A stretch of DNA of 64,000 nt from Dolichospermum sp. DET69 (lineage in GTDB: Bacteria; Cyanobacteriota; Cyanobacteriia; Cyanobacteriales; Nostocaceae), in assembly GCA_017355425.1 (NCBI GenBank), contig CP070234.1:62001-126000 (forward strand), written 5' to 3'. Below, in pieces: positions 54,201-62,169 of this stretch. Position numbers and translations under genes: made by a program. Below the pieces are notes generated by a model that was not told where the DNA came from, did not search any database, and saw only the letters and a list, made by a program, of their open reading frames with translations. Each line of letters starts with the position of its first letter. Position 1 is the first letter of the stretch.

Positions 54201-55344
54201 GGAACAACAGCGACAAATAAGCTCAACCACAACTCCTCAAACAGTTTTACAAAAAATAAGTCAAACTTCCCATGAGGACAGATATGAAATATTGAAGAAC
54301 CTGATTAAATCTGAAATCGAAACGATTATCAGAAGTGTTCCCTCTGATGAACAAATGTTTTTTGACTTAGGAATTGATTCCTTGATGGCGATCGAACTGC
54401 GTAATAAGCTCTGTTCTGCTATAGGGTTGGAACTGCCAGTGGCAATAGTATTTGACCATCCCACGATTAAGCAGTTAACTAACTTCGTACTGGACAGAAT
54501 TGTGCCGCAGGCAGACCAAAAGGACGTTCCCACCGAATCCTTGTTTGCTTCTAAACAGGAGATATCAGTTGAGGAGCAGTCTTTTGCAATTACCAAGCTG
54601 GGCTTATCCCCTGCTTCCCACTCCCTGCATCTTCCTCCATGGACGGTTAGACCTGCGGTAATGGCAGATGTAACAAAACTAAGCCAACTTGAAAGAGAGG
54701 CCTATGGCTGGATCGGAGAAGGAGCGATCGCCCCTCCCCATCTCATTGCCGATCGCATCAATTTACTCAACAGTGGTGATATGCCTTGGTTCTGGGTAAT
54801 GGAGCGATCAGGAGAGTTGGGCGCGTGGCAGGTGCTACAACCGACATCTGTTGATCCATATACTTATGGAAGTTGGGATGAAGTAACTGACCAAGGTAGA
54901 CTGCAAGCAACCTTCGACCCAAGTGGACGCAATGTGTATATTGTCGCGGGTGGGTCTAGCAACCTCCCCACAGTAGCCAGCCACCTAATGACGCTTCAGA
55001 GTTTATTGATGCTGCGGGAAACTGGTCGTGACACAATCTTTGTCTGTCTGGCAATGCCAGGTTATGCCAAATACCACAGTCAAACAGGAAAATCACCGGA
55101 AGAGTATATTGCGCTGACTGACGAGGATGATATCCCAATGGACGAGTTTATTGCACTTTCTGTCTACGACTGGCCTGTTACCCCATCGTTTCGTGTTCTG
55201 CGAGACGGTTATCCACCTGATCGAGATTCTGGTGGTCACGCAGTTAGTACGGTTTTCAAGCTAAATGATTTCGATGGAGCGATCGAAGAAACATATCGTC
55301 GTATTATCCGCCATGCCGATGTGCTTGGTCTCGAAAGAGGCTAA
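51271..55344 (+). CDS. cyrF: Terminal PKS module KS-AT-ACP with GNAT-like C-terminal domain (CyrF)
   Basis: A 1357-residue protein: coiled start, KS (DTACSSSLVSVALA, Cys ~207), AT (GHSVGEYVA, Ser ~644; HAFHS) and ACP (LGIDSLMAIEL, Ser ~1037), with no DH, KR or thioesterase. About 240 residues follow the ACP (1120-1357): PWTVRPAVMADVTKLSQLER, WFWVMERSGELGAWQVLQP and a tail ending EETYRRIIRHADVLGLERG. This has the look of a GNAT-type acyltransferase with a long second half. Published schemes treat CyrF as the last module without a release domain, so this tail is a candidate for release or transfer. Its stop codon overlaps a MITE target duplication. Confidence 0.92.
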   Translation: MNALSENQVTSIVKKALNKIEELQAELDRLKYAQREPIAIIGMGCRFPGADTPEAFWKLLHNGVDAIQEMPKSRWDIDDYYDPTPATPGKMYTRFGGFLDQIAAFDPEFFRISTREAISLDPQQRLLLEVSWEALERAGLTGNKLTTQTGVFVGISESDYRDLIMRNGSDLDVYSGSGNCHSTASGRLSYYLGLTGPNLSLDTACSSSLVSVALAVKSLRQQDCDLALAGGVQIQVIPDGFIKACQSRMLSPDGRCKTFDVQADGYARAEGCGMVVLKRLSDAIADNDNILALIRGAAVNHDGYTSGLTVPSGPSQQAVIQQALADAGLHPDQISYIEAHGTGTSLGDPIEMGAIGQVFGQRSQPLVVGSVKTNIGHTEAAAGIAGLIKVVLSMQHGEIPANLHFDQPSPYIDWDQLPVSIPTETIPWSTSDRFAGVSSFGFSGTNSHIVLEAAPNIEQPTDDINQTPHILTLAAKTPAALQELARRYATQIETSPDVPLADICFTAHIGRKHFKHRFAVVTESQEQLRLQLEAFAQSGGGGREVKSLPKIAFLFTGQGSQYVGMGRQLYENQPTFRKALAHCDDILRAGAYFDRSLLSILYPEGKSEAIHQTAYTQPALFALEYAIAQLWHSWGIKPDIVMGHSVGEYVAACVAGIFSLEDGLKLIATRGRLMQSLPQDGTMVSFLASEARIQEAITPYRDNVSIAAINGTESVVISGKRTSVMAIAEQLATVGIKTRQLTVSHAFHSPLMTPILDEFRQVAASITYHQPKLLLVSNVSGKVAGPEITRPDYWVRHVREAVRFADGVRTLNEQGVNIFLEIGSTATLLGMALRVNEEDSTASKGTSSCYLPSLRESQKDCQQMFTSLGELYVHGYDIDWGAFNRGYQGRKVILPTYPFQRQRYWLPDSKLAQSSDLDTFQAQSSASSQNPSAVSTLLMEYLQAGDVQSLVGLLDDERKLSAAERIALPSILEFLVEEQQRQISSTTTPQTVLQKISQTSHEDRYEILKNLIKSEIETIIRSVPSDEQMFFDLGIDSLMAIELRNKLCSAIGLELPVAIVFDHPTIKQLTNFVLDRIVPQADQKDVPTESLFASKQEISVEEQSFAITKLGLSPASHSLHLPPWTVRPAVMADVTKLSQLEREAYGWIGEGAIAPPHLIADRINLLNSGDMPWFWVMERSGELGAWQVLQPTSVDPYTYGSWDEVTDQGRLQATFDPSGRNVYIVAGGSSNLPTVASHLMTLQSLLMLRETGRDTIFVCLAMPGYAKYHSQTGKSPEEYIALTDEDDIPMDEFIALSVYDWPVTPSFRVLRDGYPPDRDSGGHAVSTVFKLNDFDGAIEETYRRIIRHADVLGLERG

Positions 55345-55350
55345 ATTTCA

Positions 55351-55463
55351 GGCGTTGGTGAATAGAAAGTATGAATTTTTCTCACGCAGAGACGCTCCAG
55401 GTACAGAGAGGAGCGGTCTGAGACATGGAATTTTTGATTTTCATACTTGAATTCTGTAACGCC
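55351..55463. mobile_element. MITE with 8-bp target duplication between cyrF and cyrG
   Basis: A 113-bp element with imperfect terminal inverted repeats (GGCGTT...AAGTATGAA left; TTCATACTT...AACGCC right). It is flanked by direct AAATTTCA at 55343-55350 and 55464-55471, as expected for a target-site duplication. The interior holds TTCTCACGCAGAGACGC, a dispersed repeat core in Nostocales. The left copy of the duplication includes two bases of the cyrF stop. Confidence 0.7.
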
Positions 55464-55562
55464 AAATTTCAACTATACTTGATGGTGCAAATAATATGTA
55501 TATGGCAATAAGCTATATATCTATGTGTCACTAATCGCCATAATAGATTAATAAAAGGTCTT

Positions 55563-56999
55563 ATGAATAAAAAACAGGTAGACACATTGTTAATACACGC
55601 TCATCTTTTTACTATGCAGGGAAATGGCGTGGGATATATTGCGGATGGGGCAATTGCGGTTGAGGGTAGCCGGATCGTAGCAGTTGATTCGACAGAGGCT
55701 TTACTGAGTCAGTTTGAAGGAAATAAAACAATTAATGCTGTAAATTGTGCGGTATTGCCTGGACTAATTGATGCTCACATACATACGACTTGTGCTATTC
55801 TGCGTGGAGTGGCACAGGATGTAACCAATTGGCTAATGGACGCGACAATTCCTTATGCACTTCAGATGACACCCGCAGTAAATATAGCCGGAACGCGCTT
55901 GAGTGTACTCGAAGGACTGAAAGCAGGAACAACCACATTCGGCGATTCTGAGACTCCTTACCCGCTCTGGGGAGAGTTTTTCAAGGAAATTGGGGTACGT
56001 GCTATTCTATCCCCCGCCTTTAACGCCTTTCCACTAGATTGGTCGGCATGGAAGGAGGGAGACCTCTATCCCTTCGATATGAAGGCAGGACGACGTGGGA
56101 TGGAAGAGGCTGTGGATTTTGCCTGTGCATGGAATGGAGCCGCAGAGGGACGTATCACCACTATGTTGGGACTACAGGCGGCGGATATGCTACCACTGGA
56201 GATCCTACACGCAGCTAAAGAGATTACCCAACGGGAAGGCTTAATGCTGCATATTCATGTGGCCCAGGGAGATCGGGAAACGGAGCAAATCGTTAAACGA
56301 TATGGTAAGCGTCCGATCGCATTTCTAGCTGAGATTGGCTACTTGGACGAACAGTTGCTCGCGGTTCACCTCACCGATGCCACAGATGAAGAAGTGATAC
56401 AAGTAGCCAAAAGTGGTGCTGGCATGGCACTCTGTTCGGGCGCTATTGGCATCATTGACGGTCTTGTTCCGCCCGCTCATGTTTTTCGACAAGCAGGCGG
56501 TTCCGTTGCGCTCGGTTCTGATCAAGCCTGTGGCAACAACTGTTGTAACATCTTCAATGAAATGAAGCTGACCGCCTTATTCAATAAAATAAAATATCAT
56601 GATCCAACCATTATGCCAGCGTGGGAAGTCTTACGGATGGCGACCATTGAAGGAGCGCGGGCGATTGGTTTAGATCACAAGATTGGCTCGCTGGAAGTGG
56701 GCAAAGAAGCCGACTTGATCTTAGTAGACCTCAGTTCCCCTAACCTCTCGCCCACCCTGCTCAACCCTATTCGTAACCTTGTACCTAACTTGGTGTATGC
56801 TGCTTCAGGACATGAAGTTAAAAGCGTCATGGTGGCGGGAAAACTTTTAGTGGAAGACTACCAAGTCCTCACGGTAGATGAGTCCGCTATTCTCGCTGAA
56901 GCGCAAGTACAAGCTCAACAACTCTGCCAACGTGTGACCGCTGACCCCATTCACAAAAAGATGGTGTTAATGGAAGCGATGGCTAAGGGTAAATTATAG
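55563..56999 (+). CDS. cyrG: Amidohydrolase-family protein (CyrG)
   Basis: A 478-residue amidohydrolase of the cytosine deaminase/ATZ-TRZ branch. Metal ligands are visible: HxH at His72/His74 (LIDAHIHTT), His232 (LHIHVAQG), His269 (AVHLTDA) and Asp320 (ALGSDQA). In cylindrospermopsin biosynthesis CyrG and CyrH are proposed to form the uracil ring, adding the second guanidino-derived unit. CyrG keeps the full metal site, so it is the likely active partner. The start ATG has AAAGG upstream. Nearly identical blocks are shared with cyrH. Confidence 0.92.
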   Translation: MNKKQVDTLLIHAHLFTMQGNGVGYIADGAIAVEGSRIVAVDSTEALLSQFEGNKTINAVNCAVLPGLIDAHIHTTCAILRGVAQDVTNWLMDATIPYALQMTPAVNIAGTRLSVLEGLKAGTTTFGDSETPYPLWGEFFKEIGVRAILSPAFNAFPLDWSAWKEGDLYPFDMKAGRRGMEEAVDFACAWNGAAEGRITTMLGLQAADMLPLEILHAAKEITQREGLMLHIHVAQGDRETEQIVKRYGKRPIAFLAEIGYLDEQLLAVHLTDATDEEVIQVAKSGAGMALCSGAIGIIDGLVPPAHVFRQAGGSVALGSDQACGNNCCNIFNEMKLTALFNKIKYHDPTIMPAWEVLRMATIEGARAIGLDHKIGSLEVGKEADLILVDLSSPNLSPTLLNPIRNLVPNLVYAASGHEVKSVMVAGKLLVEDYQVLTVDESAILAEAQVQAQQLCQRVTADPIHKKMVLMEAMAKGKL

Positions 57000-57052
57000 A
57001 TAGAAGCTTATCTGCAACAACATTTCTGAATCAAACCTGGAGGGGCAAACCA

Positions 57053-57904
57053 ATGACCATATATGAAAATAAGTTGAGTAGTTATCAAAAAAATCAAGAT
57101 GCCATAATATCTGCAAAAGAACTCGAAGAATGGCATTTAATTGGACTTCTAGACCATTCAATAGATGCGGTAATAGTACCGAATTATTTTCTTGAGCAAG
57201 AGTGTATTACAATTTCAGAGCGAATCAAAAAGAGTCAATATTTTCATGCTTATCCCGGTCACCCATCAGTTAGTCGCTTGGGACAAGAACTGTTTGAATG
57301 TGGTGAAAGTGAGATCGAATTAGCAAAGCAGCAAGAAAAAGCACTCACATTAATTAAAGAAATGCGGAGGCTGGTACATCCATATATAAGTCCAATTGAT
57401 AGGCTGAGAATTGAACTTGATGATATTTGGAGATGTGGCTGTAATTTAGCGAAACTTGGTGATAAAAAAGTATTTGCTGGGGTAGTTAGAGAGCATCAAG
57501 AGGATAGTCCCGGTCAACCACATTGTGATGTAATGGGATGGGGTTTTCTCGAATCCTATAAAGATAAACCGAATCTCATCAATAACATTGCGGCAAATGT
57601 ATATTTGAAAATGCCTGAATCAGGGGGAGAAACAATACTCTGGGATGAATGGCCAACCCAAAGCGAATACAAAAATGGTGAATATAGTATAGTACATAAC
57701 ACAGATGTTCCAGATAGTGTTAGTTTTGATAGCACAAAAATCGCACAACCAAAACTTGAGATCCAACCGAACCAGGGAGATTTAATTCTCTTCAATTCCA
57801 TGAGAATTCATGCGGTGAAAAAGATAGAAACTGGTGTACGTATGACATGGGGATGTTTGATTGGATACTCTGGAACTGATAAACCGCTTGTTATTTGGAC
57901 TTAA
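57053..57904 (+). CDS. cyrI: 2-oxoglutarate/Fe(II) hydroxylase (CyrI)
   Basis: A 283-residue dioxygenase. The iron triad is visible: His157 and Asp159 in GQPHCDVMGW and His253 in NSMRIHAVKK, with Arg263 (TGVRMTWG) for 2-oxoglutarate. CyrI performs the last step, hydroxylation at C7 of 7-deoxycylindrospermopsin; different CyrI versions give cylindrospermopsin or its 7-epimer, which I cannot tell from sequence. A strong GGAGGGG site lies 9 nt before ATG. It lies 53 bp after cyrG, probably in one operon. A small inverted-repeat element abuts the stop codon. Confidence 0.93.
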   Translation: MTIYENKLSSYQKNQDAIISAKELEEWHLIGLLDHSIDAVIVPNYFLEQECITISERIKKSQYFHAYPGHPSVSRLGQELFECGESEIELAKQQEKALTLIKEMRRLVHPYISPIDRLRIELDDIWRCGCNLAKLGDKKVFAGVVREHQEDSPGQPHCDVMGWGFLESYKDKPNLINNIAANVYLKMPESGGETILWDEWPTQSEYKNGEYSIVHNTDVPDSVSFDSTKIAQPKLEIQPNQGDLILFNSMRIHAVKKIETGVRMTWGCLIGYSGTDKPLVIWT

Positions 57905-57988
57905 TATAGCGTTTCCATTTGAGTCGTGGAAAAATATTGTCGTGACCCTACAGGTTACGGTTTTCACAAATCGTTTGGAAATGCTATA
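57905..57988. repeat. 84-bp inverted-repeat element after cyrI
   Basis: Terminal inverted repeats TATAGCGTTTCCA and TGGAAATGCTATA (12 of 13 positions pair) enclose ~58 bp. The left repeat begins on the base after the cyrI stop. No target duplication is seen. It could also act as a transcription-stopping hairpin. Confidence 0.6.
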
Positions 57989-58009
57989 AGTAGTCGTGCA
58001 AAATAAATT

Positions 58010-58215
58010 TGGTTCTACCGCTCCCTTTATAATATTTTGGAATAGATATGGCGTAAACCCTTGCCCTGATTAGGTTTTAGTCTTTAATATACTCAAAAAT
58101 AGGCGATAGCGAAGCGCTCCGTAGGAATCACTATTAATTTAGATAAAACCCATATACAGCAATGGTTTTGGGCATCTAAAAGGGATATTTAATCACAATG
58201 GGAGCGGTAGAACCA
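58010..58215. mobile_element. 206-bp MITE with perfect 16-bp inverted repeats
   Basis: TGGTTCTACCGCTCCC at 58010-58025 is perfectly inverted at 58200-58215. The interior has no gene but carries a GCGATAGCGAAGCGCTCCGTAGG dispersed-repeat segment (written here in part: GCGATAGCGAAGCGCTCC). No clear target duplication flanks it. It precedes a gene fragment. Confidence 0.7.
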
Positions 58216-58244
58216 TAAAAAGCAGTCACCCTATAATTAGCTTT

Positions 58245-58460
58245 ATGTCTCGAGAGAGCCTGGGCTTATACTGTCTTCATATTTTTATTATTAAAACTGC
58301 TGTGAGCTTGTCTCAGAAATTTATTGGCAGAATAGATGGAACAAATATTTGTTTTGCTTCCCTGGTGGATGTTTTAGTTATTCTTGCTATTTGTTATCCT
58401 TTATCTCACCTGTGGAACGAGATACAAAAAGCAATCAGCAATCAGGGTAAACGCATCTAA
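58245..58460 (+). pseudogene. C-terminal fragment of an acyltransferase-3 type membrane protein
   Basis: A 71-residue ORF beginning MSRESLGLYCLHIFIIK and containing two hydrophobic segments. LGLYCLHIF fits the conserved near-C-terminal motif of acyltransferase family 3 proteins (OafA-like), which are normally 330-400 residues. The upstream part is gone, replaced by the MITE. Probably not functional. Confidence 0.45.
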
Positions 58461-58565
58461 ATATTCTAGAAAAAACCTACAAAGTATGTGAGAGTAAGCT
58501 GATTAAAACTCTGCTATTGGGGGATAAAAGGATCTATCACCTCACATTTAATTTATCAATGACCT

Positions 58566-60005
58566 TTAATCCGTCCCTACCTCCAATTTTTCAGCTACCA
58601 TCTGTTGACTGGTTTTTTCTATAGTCAAAGTCAAGGCACGAGAAGCTTCTAAAGCTGGAATAGATACACTATCATTCTCAACTACACTCTCAAATGTCTT
58701 AGGTAACTGTGCCCCAAACATCAGCATTCCAATGGCGTTGAACAAAAAGAAAGCCAACCACAAGATATGGTTACTCTCAAATTTAACAGCGGCTACATCC
58801 GCAGGTAAAAATCCTACACCAAACGCGATTAAGTTAACATTGCGGAGAGTATGCCCTTGAGCCAAACCCAAGAAGTACCCACATAGTATGCAACATACTG
58901 AATTGCATACTAGGACAAGTACCAACCAGGGAATAAAAATATCAATATTCTCAATAATTTCTGCGTGGTTGGTTAACAACCCAAAAACATCATCGGGAAA
59001 TAGCCAACACGCTCCGCCGAAAACCAGACTCACTAGCAGAGCCATTCCCACAGAAACTTTTGCCAGAGGTGCTAACTGTTCTGTGGCTCCTTTCCCTTTA
59101 AAATTTCCTGCCAGAGTTTCTGTACAGAATCCCAATCCTTCAACAATGTAGATGCTCAAAGCCCATATCTGTAAGAGCAAGGCATTTTGAGCGTAGATAA
59201 TTGTCCCCATTTGTGCCCCTTCGTAGTTAAACGTTAAGGCGGTAAACATACAAACTAAATTGCTGACAAAGATGTTTCCATTGAGAGTTAAGGTGGAGCG
59301 TATAGCTTTTATGTCCCAAATTTTTCCAGCTAATTCTTTTACCTCTTGCCACGGGATTTCTTTGCAGACAAAAAACAATCCCACCAATAGGGTGAGATAT
59401 TGACTTGCAGCAGAAGCTACTCCTGCCCCCATGCTCGACCAGTCTAAGTGGATAATAAACAAGTAGTCGAGTGCGATATTGGCAGCATTGCCCACAACCG
59501 ACAACAACACAACTAAGCCATTTTTTTCCCGTCCCAGAAACCAGCCAAGCAGGACAAAGTTGAGCAAAATGGCAGGCGCTCCCCAACTCTGGGTGTTAAA
59601 ATACGCTTGAGCTGAAGACTTCACCTCTGGGGCGACATCTAGTATAGAAAACCCCAACACCCCCAACGGGTACTGTAACAGTATGATCGCCACCCCCAAC
59701 ACCAGAGCAATTAAACCATTAAGCAGTCCCGCCAACAGTACGCCCTCTCGGTCATCTCGTCCGACTGCTTGTGCTGTTACCGCAGTGGTACCCATTCGTA
59801 AAAACGATAAAACAAAGTAGAGAAAGTTAAGCAGGTTTCCAGCAAGGGCTACTCCAGCTAGGTAGTGGATTTCCGAAAGATGACCTAAGAACATGATACT
59901 GACTAAATTAGCCAGTGGTACCATAATATTCGATAGGACGTTGGTAAGAGCTAGTCGGAAGTAGCGGGGTATAAAGTCATACTGGCTTGGAAACGTCAGG
60001 CTCAT
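58566..60005 (-). CDS. cyrK: MATE-family exporter (CyrK)
   Basis: A 479-residue polytopic membrane protein with about twelve hydrophobic segments in two halves, typical of the MATE (NorM/DinF) family. PLANLVSIMFLGHLSEIHYL and TAVTAQAVGRDDREG match conserved first-half motifs. CyrK is the proposed cylindrospermopsin exporter. It is transcribed against cyrI and cyrH, so it has its own promoter, in the region upstream of 60005. No frame defect. Confidence 0.92.
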   Translation of the reverse strand: MSLTFPSQYDFIPRYFRLALTNVLSNIMVPLANLVSIMFLGHLSEIHYLAGVALAGNLLNFLYFVLSFLRMGTTAVTAQAVGRDDREGVLLAGLLNGLIALVLGVAIILLQYPLGVLGFSILDVAPEVKSSAQAYFNTQSWGAPAILLNFVLLGWFLGREKNGLVVLLSVVGNAANIALDYLFIIHLDWSSMGAGVASAASQYLTLLVGLFFVCKEIPWQEVKELAGKIWDIKAIRSTLTLNGNIFVSNLVCMFTALTFNYEGAQMGTIIYAQNALLLQIWALSIYIVEGLGFCTETLAGNFKGKGATEQLAPLAKVSVGMALLVSLVFGGACWLFPDDVFGLLTNHAEIIENIDIFIPWLVLVLVCNSVCCILCGYFLGLAQGHTLRNVNLIAFGVGFLPADVAAVKFESNHILWLAFFLFNAIGMLMFGAQLPKTFESVVENDSVSIPALEASRALTLTIEKTSQQMVAEKLEVGTD

Positions 60006-60185
60006 AAGATTAATTTGACAGTGTTATTCGCAATTTGAGACAGGCTTTTTCGTCTACTTTCCCCTAATAGTACCCCAATATATTTCCTAAACTCCCTTTT
60101 TTGGGCTTGATATGTCCAGAGAACATCAAAGCCTTTACCCCATCTATCGAAGCAAGGAGGCATGGCGGCGGAATGGGTCAGTTTT

Positions 60186-60590
60186 TATAGAACCCATTTG
60201 ATATCTTTTTGGCGATTGAGTAGAATCAACAGAAATTAGGAGCAAGAACAAGGAAGAGAATGAGAGTTATTCGTTACTGTCACTAAGTTTTCGCCACCTT
60301 TAAATTCACTTCTTGAAACCCTTGCTAGAAGGGAGTCGCAAAATGGGATTATATAAATGGCGAAAACTTCGTGACACTAACAAAGGGCAATCTGGATTTG
60401 TGCCTGTTGCTGCTAGGTGGGTGATTGAAAGATAAAATGCTTGGGTTGAAAGATGTAAAAGTTTGGTCAAAAATTTCGACCGCACACTCGAACGTTCCAA
60501 TGTCAAGGTCAACCTATGTTTTATTCGACTAATGCTCAAACGGTTATCTATCACAAATACCGTCTGAAAAGATATTAAATGGGTTCTATA
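60186..60590. mobile_element. Truncated IS5-type element between cyrK and cyrH
   Basis: Inverted repeats of 24 bp with one mismatch (TATAGAACCCATTTGATATC... at 60186-60209; complement at 60567-60590) bound 405 bp that holds only the 3' end of a transposase. The element looks internally deleted. It lies in the presumed cyrK promoter side and upstream of cyrH. A transposase gene (cyrL) is reported inside some cyr clusters; whether this is its remnant needs alignment. Confidence 0.65.
60343..60567 (+). pseudogene. DDE transposase C-terminal fragment with in-frame stop
   Basis: Reading from an ATG at 60343 gives GQSGFVPVAARWVIER, a TAA at 60433, then NAWVERCKSLVKNFDRTLER and VNLCFIRLMLKRL, ending at TGA 60565-60567. 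The sequence RWVIER-NAW...NFDRTLE is the C-terminal Y-(2)R-(3)E-(6)-like region of IS5-group transposases. Both the missing 5' part and the stop make it inactive. Confidence 0.7.
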
Positions 60591-60690
60591 AGAGAGTTTT
60601 AACAATACAAATAAAAGACTTTTGACAACCAGACTGGGTATTACTTAGTTTCAGTCTTTCATCTCAAGTTTACGTTATTCTGAAGCGAAC

Positions 60691-62121
60691 ATGAATCTTA
60701 TAACAACAAAAAAACAGGTAGATACATTAGTGATACACGCTCATCTCTTTACCATGCAGGGAAATGGTGTGGGATATATTGCAGATGGGGCACTTGCGGT
60801 TGAGGGTAGCCGTATTGTAGCAGTTGATTCGACGGAGGCTTTGCTGAGTCATTTTGAGGGCAGAAAGGTTATTGAGTCCGCGAATTGTGCCGTCTTGCCT
60901 GGGCTGATTAATGCTCACGTAGACACAAGTTTGGTGCTGATGCGTGGGGCGGCGCAAGATGTAACTAATTGGCTAATGGACGCGACCATGCCTTATTTTG
61001 CTCACATGACACCCGTGGCGAGTATGGCTGCAACACGCTTAAGGGTGGTAGAAGAGTTGAAAGCAGGCACAACAACATTCTGTGACAATAAAATTATTAG
61101 CCCCCTGTGGGGCGAATTTTTCGATGAAATTGGTGTACGGGCTAGTTTAGCTCCTATGTTCGATGCACTCCCACTGGAGATGCCACCGCTTCAAGACGGG
61201 GAGCTTTATCCCTTCGATATCAAGGCGGGACGGCGGGCGATGGCAGAGGCTGTGGATTTTGCCTGTGGGTGGAATGGGGCAGCAGAGGGGCGTATCACTA
61301 CCATGTTAGGAATGTATTCGCCAGATATGATGCCGCTTGAGATGCTACGCGCAGCCAAAGAGATTGCTCAACGGGAAGGCTTAATGCTGCATTTTCATGT
61401 AGCGCAGGGAGATCGGGAAACGGAGCAAATCGTTAAACGATATGGTAAGCGTCCGATCGCATTTCTGGCTGAAATTGGCTACTTGGATGAACAATTGCTG
61501 GCAGTTCACCTGACAGATGCCACCGATGAAGAGGTGATACAAGTAGCCAAAAGTGGCGCTGGCATGGTACTGTGTTCGGGAATGATTGGCACTATTGACG
61601 GTATCGTGCCGCCCGCTCATGTCTTTCGGCAAGCAGGCGGACCCGTTGCGCTAGGCAGCAGCTACAATAATATTTTCCATGAGATGAAGCTGACCGCCTT
61701 ATTCAACAAAATAAAATATCACGATCCAACCATTATGCCGGCTTGGGAAGTCCTGCGTATGGCTACCATCGAAGGAGCGCGGGCGATTGGTTTAGATCAC
61801 AAGATTGGCTCTCTTGAAGTTGGCAAAGAAGCCGACCTGATCTTAATAGACCTCAGCACCCCTAACCTCTCACCCACCCTGCTTAACCCCATTCGTAACC
61901 TTGTACCTAATTTCGTGTACGCTGCTTCAGGACATGAAGTTAAAAGTGTCATGGTGGCGGGAAAACTGTTATTAGAAGACTACCAAGTCCTCACAGTAGA
62001 TGAGTCTGCTATCATTGCTGAAGCACAATTGCAAGCCCAACAGATTTCTCAATGCGTAGCATCTGACCCTATCCACAAAAAAATGGTGCTGATGGAGGCG
62101 ATGGCAAGGGGTCAATTGTAG
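60691..62121 (+). CDS. cyrH: Amidohydrolase-family protein with degenerate metal site (CyrH)
   Basis: A 476-residue paralogue of CyrG, collinear almost throughout. The second His of HxH is Asp78 (LINAHVDTS) and the segment that in CyrG holds Asp320 (GSDQACGNNCCN) is shortened to GSSYNN, removing the Asp. The remaining His ligands (LHFHVAQG, AVHLTDA) are present. By family it is proposed to act with CyrG in uracil-ring formation; the losses suggest a changed metal site or a structural/regulatory subunit. It is preceded by an IS fragment, so it probably has its own promoter. Confidence 0.9.
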   Translation: MNLITTKKQVDTLVIHAHLFTMQGNGVGYIADGALAVEGSRIVAVDSTEALLSHFEGRKVIESANCAVLPGLINAHVDTSLVLMRGAAQDVTNWLMDATMPYFAHMTPVASMAATRLRVVEELKAGTTTFCDNKIISPLWGEFFDEIGVRASLAPMFDALPLEMPPLQDGELYPFDIKAGRRAMAEAVDFACGWNGAAEGRITTMLGMYSPDMMPLEMLRAAKEIAQREGLMLHFHVAQGDRETEQIVKRYGKRPIAFLAEIGYLDEQLLAVHLTDATDEEVIQVAKSGAGMVLCSGMIGTIDGIVPPAHVFRQAGGPVALGSSYNNIFHEMKLTALFNKIKYHDPTIMPAWEVLRMATIEGARAIGLDHKIGSLEVGKEADLILIDLSTPNLSPTLLNPIRNLVPNFVYAASGHEVKSVMVAGKLLLEDYQVLTVDESAIIAEAQLQAQQISQCVASDPIHKKMVLMEAMARGQL

Positions 62122-62169
62122 GAATGGTCTTGAGTTATCTAGTAAGCTAAGTTGCCAACTAACAATTAA

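Noticed and set aside
57782-57967. 61-residue ORF on the minus strand over the cyrI end
   Set aside because: Overlaps the conserved iron-binding region of cyrI on the other strand and the inverted-repeat element.
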